A DNA stretch of 45,577 nt from Lachnospiraceae bacterium (lineage in GTDB: Bacteria > Bacillota > Clostridia > Lachnospirales > Lachnospiraceae). The position numbers and the translations under genes were made by a program. Below the pieces are notes generated by a model. That model was not told where the DNA came from, did not search any database, and saw only the letters and a program-made list of their open reading frames with translations. The DNA is taken from the NCBI GenBank assembly GCA_016294075.1, contig JAEDCQ010000014.1:1-45577 (forward strand). Direction: 5' to 3'. How positions within the stretch are numbered: position 1 is the stretch's first letter; each line of letters begins with the position of its first letter. Shown here piece after piece: positions 40,285 to 45,577 of the stretch.

Positions 40285-43200
40285 TTACCGCAGTTCAAAC
40301 AACTGTGTACAGACAATATGTAATTTGTTCATGCTCTCGGTTGCCGGCAATAATGTTTCTGTACCCGGAGCTGTATTAAGAAGTTCCTCATACCCCAACC
40401 TGACATAAATGTTTTTTGAATAAGTATCCCGTATACCTTCCGCATTTCCCAATCCGAGTTCGGAATAATCAAATGTAACCGTATGCATGGAATTGCCTAT
40501 AAGAGTGAACGGTGTTTCTTCCAGCGGAATTAAGGAACCGTCCTGCTCTGCAATACGATATGCAGATTTTGGGACAACCTCTTTATAATACCTGCCATCC
40601 GTATATAAATCGTAATCCGTTTCGGATGCGTCAATATAATATTTTGCATGCAACGATTCATTTGTATAAAAAAATCCTTTATTTAAAGTATAGAAGTGAA
40701 CCTGCAAATCCTGTTCCAAAAATCCACCATTTCCGTCATTCATCTGCGGGTCATAAGGAAGATATCTGCTGTCAATCGTAGCAGAGGATTCCCATTGTTT
40801 TTCCTTAAATAATGCAGTTGCAGCATGTATCCCGAATTGATAAGAAGCCACCAGAGTATTCACAAATAATTTCTTCTCCTCATCACTGGTAACTGTTTTG
40901 TCTCCGCTTCCGGTATAGGTAACATTACCCTTGTTATAAATGAAATAGTTATTACGCACATCCATTTCATTGGCAGCAAAAAAGCTGTCTTTCCATGTAG
41001 GCATCTTACTTAAGGTGTACCAGACCACAATATCATCATTCGTATTTGCATCCCGGTTATCCGTATCCATATTGAGTTGAAAATACTGCGGATGTGAATG
41101 TGAGGTTTCAAAGCTTTCGGAAATTTTGTACGGATATTCCGTAATCTGCCCGGCATTTACCTGTGTCACTTTGGATTTGAAACTCTGATCATTACTATTT
41201 TTATCATAATTAAAATGATAACGATATCTCCAGGTCGCACGCCTTGCATTTTCTCCATATTCATTTTTGTAGCCATATGGTTTGAATTCATCATCAACTA
41301 CAATCGGATTGGAAAAACCCATTTCCTCCACAGAAGCACCTTTTAAAACAGCATGGTCATATTGTGAAATATATCTATATTTCTCATCCTCCTGCAGTAT
41401 CCCTGAAGCCTGTACTTCTCCAAATCTGTCCATCCCCTGTACATCGCGAAGATACTTGTTTGCATACCACCCCCAGGTACGGTCTGTTTTTTCCTCTATT
41501 CTAAAGGAATTTAAATCATGCGTAAACAGAATGCTTCTTCCTGACAAAGCGAATTCTCTTATTGCAAGAATTGCTTTCACTATTTCATCCTCTTTACAGG
41601 ACGAACCAAATTTATACATATCCTGAAAACCCAGAACAACCATATCATAGCTTTTCAGATACTCACTATGACTCTTATCTTTATCGGCAAATGCGGTTTT
41701 TTTAATATACTCAGTGGATGACATCTTGGTAACATTGATACTGAAGTCCTGTACCCCATTATACAATTTATGCATATCATTACCATCCAAATCCAGATTG
41801 GTCTTCCCATCCGCATTGGTAATCTGCAAGATTTTTATTAGTGGTTTTTCTCCCACATAAGGGACTGCCGAAAAGCCCTCAATCGCACACCGAATTACAG
41901 CGCTGTCATCTGTTCCCTCATATGTCCTGTCATTTTGGCAAAATTCCAATTTCCATGCCAGAAATCCGGTAAATCCTTCCGGAATTTCACGGGAAATATG
42001 ATAGGTACTGCCCGCCAATAGGTGATACCGCCCTTCTGCATCTACACTCTTTACAGAACCGCCTCCATCTGTTATACGAAGACCTGTCAGCCTCTCGTCC
42101 GCATCAAAACGGCCGTCCGCATCCACATCTACATAAAGCTGACAATCATAGCTCGTTGACGTAATTTCTACCGCTGCATCATTCTGCAGTTCTATATCAT
42201 ATTCCAGATGATAAATACCGTCTGCATCCGGTGTCAGATACTTCTGTGTCCCATCCGGCTGATTATAAGCTGTCGGCAAATCATCCGCACTGTATTTCAG
42301 CGTCAGCTTAGAAATTCCCATATAGCGGCTGAAGCTTTCCCTAACTCCCACAGCTACGGAGTTTGTATTTTCAAAGTTGCTCTTACTGTTTACATTTTTC
42401 CCATAGTAGCGGTACTCTCCGTTTTCTTTTTTTAGAACAGTATCATGAATCAGCTTATACATATTAGAAGAGGAATCTATTCTTGCTGTATTAACTTTAT
42501 AATCCGCTCCATTCTTTATCAGGAAATCATCGGATAGAATAAACGCATATCCGGCTTCAATATATTCCCTTAATTCACGCAGCTTATCGGCTGTAATATC
42601 ATTACCGGAAAGACGGAAATAACCTTTTACCTCATTCCCTTTGGCAAGCCCGATTTCATCGCCGACATGTGAATATACAAGACCGTTCATGGAAGAATCG
42701 TTGTATACGGTTTTATCGGTTTTAGTTTTGGTTCCGTCCGGATTATTGGTTATCTCGGTATTCATAATAGAGGTGTCCATACCCAGATAAATCAAATCAT
42801 ATTCCGTATTTAAATCTTCCAGCTTTCCGATAAACTCCTTCGTTCCCATAATTGTCACGTCCAGCTTATCCGGCTGTTCTTCAAACTGTGGTGCAAGATT
42901 ATCGATAATCCAGCGCTTTTTATCAAGCCTTCCGTCCGCAGTCAGGCAGATACTGTCGGTTTCTATTTTATTGACCGAGATACCGTTAGTACTGCCGCTT
43001 ACTTTAATATCCTGATAAGCCGTTGAGCCATTCTGATTCTTGCTGCCCTCATAATAATCCTCAAAATCATACGGCTCCAAATCCAACACCCGCAACGTTG
43101 TCTTCGTCACATTACGTCTGTCTCCGAAATTGATAATATAGCGGAGCGCTGTCGCCATCGTAACCTTTTCTTCGATCCTCTGCGTCTTTCCCGCTACCTC

Positions 43201-45174
43201 AAGATAAAAGTTTTCATTTCGGATTTCTTCTAAAATAGCCTTAAAACCGTTTTCAATCTCAGCATCCGTAAATACTTTCTTATCAAAATCACTGCTGACA
43301 ATATTCTTCTTTCCAATATTAAATAACGGGGCCTCACAGGTATCGTCATATACAAAAATATTGCCTGATACATAGGTAAGACTTAACTTTTTATCCGCAC
43401 CATTCTCGTCAAGAAGCGTAAGTGGCTTCTTCATCGTAGTTGCTAACTCATCCAAATCAAGAGCGCTGATTATCAAGCTGTCAATTCCGCCTACCGGAAT
43501 AACCGATTCCGGATTTTCCTGTATCAGACAGGCCGCCAATTTTCGCACCAATCCACCGTTATATTCATTTGTGTACAGACTACGGTTTAATGCAAGCGGA
43601 ACACCATCCAATGCCTTCTTAAGGATGGCTTTTGCCATATCCTCCGTCAGACCTTCTACCGTTTCCGTTGTTGCAGTATTATCGTCCATAAAATTGCTTG
43701 CACTCGTATCAGCAAAATACAGTAAATCCGCCTTGTCCAAAAGCTCCTGCGACAATTCATCCATCGTAACCGGAATCACATCAATGCACATACCGGCAAG
43801 TGCTTCTTCCGTTTCTAAATCAAATACATATTTTTTGAACCACTCAACATTTTTAAATCCACCGGTATAGGAAAATGTTTCATAAATATCCTGTGTATAA
43901 TCGGCTGTAAAAATATGGTTTCCATTGATGGTTCCACCCGGCTCAACTGCATATTTATATGGAAGCGTTTCCTCACGAATAAAAAAAGTTTTTCCAATAT
44001 AGTCAGAAAGATAACCGCCCTCCGGGCGAATCACTTCACTTAGGGCCGTTACCGCTTCCAGCTCTCCACCTGTTTCAGGAACATCTGTTATGTAATAATA
44101 CGGACCAATGTCGTTTCCGTCCGCTTCCTCAACTTTTACATATTGTAAAATTCCACTCTCAAGCCCATCCCGGAGGTCAGAAAACTCTATCGACATTCTC
44201 TGCATTCTGCGTACTGCCAACGCAGAATCTGAGCCTGTAACAGGGCCTTCGTTCTCTCCCGATTCATCTTCCTCATCTTCCAATTCATCCAAAAGAAGCA
44301 TCCTTGTACTGTTTGTCAATGCTCCAACATAGGAAAGCGTATCTGCGGTCTTATTAAAAATCAAATCTCCGTCGTTTAGGTCTTCGATTGTCAGCCTTCC
44401 ATCCGAATTATCATCTAATGTAATCTCTGTTGCCACAAAATACTGATTGTTATATATACCTTGCGCACCGTCAATGGAAACAGGCATATCATTTGTATCT
44501 TCAAGTTCTTTTAAATGAATTTTCCATGTTCCTCCCATTCCGGAAGCCGGCAGACGATAAGAGGTGTATTTTCTGTATAATATTGTTCCTTCCTGATTAA
44601 TCTCATCCAAGGCAATTTTATCATTTTCTAAATCTATCTCCCACGGATTAACAACCTGAATCTTTTTATATAGGGTATCCTCTGCAATCGGCTTATAATC
44701 ACCGGTTCCATCCACAACTTCCGTAAACGTACCCCTGATGTCTGTTGTAACAGCACCATCTGTTTCAGCCGTTACCCCCGTTTCACTATAACCAGAATAA
44801 GATACCGCATCACCAATCCCTAACTCCGTAATCCTTTCATCAATCCGAACAGAGGCTGTCTGCCCTCCCATGCGTGCCTCACGTTCCTCTTTGCTTGGCA
44901 TATCGTGAATGGATTTTCCACTGTCATCCACCGGTTCTTCACCGGATACAAAAAAGCCCAATGCGGCATCCTTTTTATCCGGAATAACTTCCAGGATTAC
45001 AAACGGATTCTGATTGCTGTTAGAATATACAATTTTTTCCACTCCGGGGAGCGTGGTTTTTGCAAGTGCAGTCTGTGTTGTAGACAGAATTGCACCTGCT
45101 GCCACCGCAACAGCCGTCAGTATGCCGCAAGCGCTCCATATTATCTTTTTTCTTCCGTCCACTCTTCCACGCAT
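40285..45174 (-). CDS. Very large secreted protein of the DUF5057 type
   Basis: A 1629-residue protein. The ATG at 45174 has TGGAGGA 5-6 bases upstream and starts a classic signal peptide: basic MRGRVDGRKK, a hydrophobic stretch (WSACGILTAVAVAAGAIL) and a probable cleavage near TALAK. The mature N-terminus (NPFVILEVIPDKKDAALGFF) resembles proteins annotated DUF5057 in Lachnospiraceae. Two segments look like calcium-binding loops: LDDNSDGRLTIEDLNDGD (about residue 258) and VDVDADGRFDADE (about residue 1025). No LPxTG sorting signal or C-terminal membrane helix is present, so it is probably released or held by a partner. The upstream truncated gene is in the same direction, 19 bases away. Function unknown. 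Confidence 0.75.
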   Translation of the reverse strand: MRGRVDGRKKIIWSACGILTAVAVAAGAILSTTQTALAKTTLPGVEKIVYSNSNQNPFVILEVIPDKKDAALGFFVSGEEPVDDSGKSIHDMPSKEEREARMGGQTASVRIDERITELGIGDAVSYSGYSETGVTAETDGAVTTDIRGTFTEVVDGTGDYKPIAEDTLYKKIQVVNPWEIDLENDKIALDEINQEGTILYRKYTSYRLPASGMGGTWKIHLKELEDTNDMPVSIDGAQGIYNNQYFVATEITLDDNSDGRLTIEDLNDGDLIFNKTADTLSYVGALTNSTRMLLLDELEDEEDESGENEGPVTGSDSALAVRRMQRMSIEFSDLRDGLESGILQYVKVEEADGNDIGPYYYITDVPETGGELEAVTALSEVIRPEGGYLSDYIGKTFFIREETLPYKYAVEPGGTINGNHIFTADYTQDIYETFSYTGGFKNVEWFKKYVFDLETEEALAGMCIDVIPVTMDELSQELLDKADLLYFADTSASNFMDDNTATTETVEGLTEDMAKAILKKALDGVPLALNRSLYTNEYNGGLVRKLAACLIQENPESVIPVGGIDSLIISALDLDELATTMKKPLTLLDENGADKKLSLTYVSGNIFVYDDTCEAPLFNIGKKNIVSSDFDKKVFTDAEIENGFKAILEEIRNENFYLEVAGKTQRIEEKVTMATALRYIINFGDRRNVTKTTLRVLDLEPYDFEDYYEGSKNQNGSTAYQDIKVSGSTNGISVNKIETDSICLTADGRLDKKRWIIDNLAPQFEEQPDKLDVTIMGTKEFIGKLEDLNTEYDLIYLGMDTSIMNTEITNNPDGTKTKTDKTVYNDSSMNGLVYSHVGDEIGLAKGNEVKGYFRLSGNDITADKLRELREYIEAGYAFILSDDFLIKNGADYKVNTARIDSSSNMYKLIHDTVLKKENGEYRYYGKNVNSKSNFENTNSVAVGVRESFSRYMGISKLTLKYSADDLPTAYNQPDGTQKYLTPDADGIYHLEYDIELQNDAAVEITSTSYDCQLYVDVDADGRFDADERLTGLRITDGGGSVKSVDAEGRYHLLAGSTYHISREIPEGFTGFLAWKLEFCQNDRTYEGTDDSAVIRCAIEGFSAVPYVGEKPLIKILQITNADGKTNLDLDGNDMHKLYNGVQDFSINVTKMSSTEYIKKTAFADKDKSHSEYLKSYDMVVLGFQDMYKFGSSCKEDEIVKAILAIREFALSGRSILFTHDLNSFRIEEKTDRTWGWYANKYLRDVQGMDRFGEVQASGILQEDEKYRYISQYDHAVLKGASVEEMGFSNPIVVDDEFKPYGYKNEYGENARRATWRYRYHFNYDKNSNDQSFKSKVTQVNAGQITEYPYKISESFETSHSHPQYFQLNMDTDNRDANTNDDIVVWYTLSKMPTWKDSFFAANEMDVRNNYFIYNKGNVTYTGSGDKTVTSDEEKKLFVNTLVASYQFGIHAATALFKEKQWESSATIDSRYLPYDPQMNDGNGGFLEQDLQVHFYTLNKGFFYTNESLHAKYYIDASETDYDLYTDGRYYKEVVPKSAYRIAEQDGSLIPLEETPFTLIGNSMHTVTFDYSELGLGNAEGIRDTYSKNIYVRLGYEELLNTAPGTETLLPATESMNKLHIVCTQLFELR

Positions 45175-45193
45175 GAGTTTCCTCCATTGTTTC

Positions 45194-45538
45194 TTAATCT
45201 GCACTATATACCTCATATGCAATTAAAAACTTAGCCGTATTACTTACTTTCATATTACCTTTGTCATCCTTTACCATAACAGAATATGCCATTGTTCCCG
45301 GTCTGTTAGCCAGCCTCTCCCATTTATTCAGAGATGCCTCAAATCCGCATACTCCCTTTTTCCCTTCATAAACACTGCGCGGTTTTTCCACGCTATCCAG
45401 TTTTAAGAGTTCTCCGGACCAATTCTGGAATTGGTAATTATGTTCTACCCTGCATCTGCTTTGCCCATTATCCGGAATAATCAAATTTTTGCTTCTTAAT
45501 TCAAAACGTCTTCTTGTTCCACAATCATGACCACCGGC
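45194..45538 (-). pseudogene. 5'-truncated gene next to an IS200/IS605-like end
   Basis: An open frame of about 115 codons reads GTRRRFELRSKNLIIPDNGQ and ends TAKFLIAYEVYSAD, 19 bases before the DUF5057-like ATG. It has no ATG and no ribosome binding site near its left part; the first in-frame stop upstream (TGA at 45541-45539) lies inside the hairpin at 45530-45550. The simplest view is the C-terminal part of a longer secreted or pilin-like protein, cut by an inserted element. I do not recognise the family. A TTG start at 45484 giving 96 residues is possible but lacks a ribosome site. Confidence 0.55.
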
Positions 45539-45572
45539 TCAGCCGGTGGTTTGCTCTGCCCCTATAAGGGGC
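45530..45572. mobile_element. Possible terminus of an IS200/IS605-type element
   Basis: Two strong hairpins lie next to each other at the window edge: 45530-45550 (ACCACCGGC/GCCGGTGGT, loop TCA) and 45558-45572 (GCCCCT/AGGGGC, loop ATA). Paired short palindromes without terminal inverted repeats are the hallmark of IS200/IS605 ends. The adjoining open frame breaks exactly here. The transposase would lie beyond the window, so the call is tentative; a terminator is the main alternative. Confidence 0.45.
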
Positions 45573-45577
45573 TGTTA

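Overview
The window is almost entirely one flagellar and chemotaxis locus of a motile clostridial bacterium, most like a Lachnospiraceae member of the Roseburia/Agathobacter type. This placement rests on three things: gene content, gene order, and a neighbouring large secreted DUF5057-like protein. The order topA - codY - flgB ... fliY - cheY - fliOPQR - flhBAF - flhG - cheB/A/W/C/D - sigD ... rpsB matches the Bacillus subtilis fla/che region, including its flanks codY and rpsB. There are additions: motAB, a PilZ protein, fapA and several small unknown genes.

Layout. Positions 1-115 hold the start of rpsB (minus strand) with its own promoter and structured leader. Positions 353-1714 hold a short plus-strand operon, a CheX-type phosphatase followed by a CheY-type receiver, ending in a bidirectional terminator at 1747-1782. 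From 36514 down to 1816 runs one long minus-strand operon: flgB, flgC, fliE, fliF, fliG, fliH, fliI, fliJ, a motE/ylxF-like gene, fliK, flgD, a flagellar operon protein, flgE, flbD, motA, motB, fliL, fliM, fliY, cheY, fliO, fliP, fliQ, fliR, flhB, flhA, flhF, flhG, pilZ, cheB, cheA, cheW, cheC, cheD, a small membrane protein, sigD, fapA, a 105-aa orphan, a SwrB-like protein and a protein with an isolated MltG/YceG-type LysM-like tail. Upstream are codY and topA, each with a good promoter. Then comes a 600-bp repeat-bearing gap (39686-40284), a 1629-aa secreted DUF5057-like protein, and the 3' part of a gene whose 5' side is lost at an IS200/IS605-like hairpin end.

How the genes work together. 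The operon encodes the basal body (FliF, FliE, FlgB, FlgC), C-ring (FliG, FliM, FliY), export apparatus (FliOPQR, FlhAB, FliHIJ), hook and hook tools (FlgD, FliK, FlgE), stator (MotAB), placement and number GTPase/ATPase (FlhF, FlhG), the late-gene sigma factor SigD, and a chemotaxis core with three CheY-P phosphatase types (CheC, FliY, CheX). Flagellin, FlgM, FlgK/L and CheR are not in the window.

The strongest new observation is in the N-terminus of the CheX-type protein. It has four repeats of exactly 29 residues that resemble the paired motifs of the MshEN cyclic-di-GMP receptor domain, which suggests a c-di-GMP-responsive CheY phosphatase. Other points of note are a non-AUG flhB start at a TAATT stop-start junction, a methionine-rich repeat linker in FliY, a candidate sigma-28 promoter on the motE stop codon, a one-mismatch CodY box upstream of codY, and an intra-operon hairpin after flgE. 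All assignments come from reading the sequence; no database search was run.
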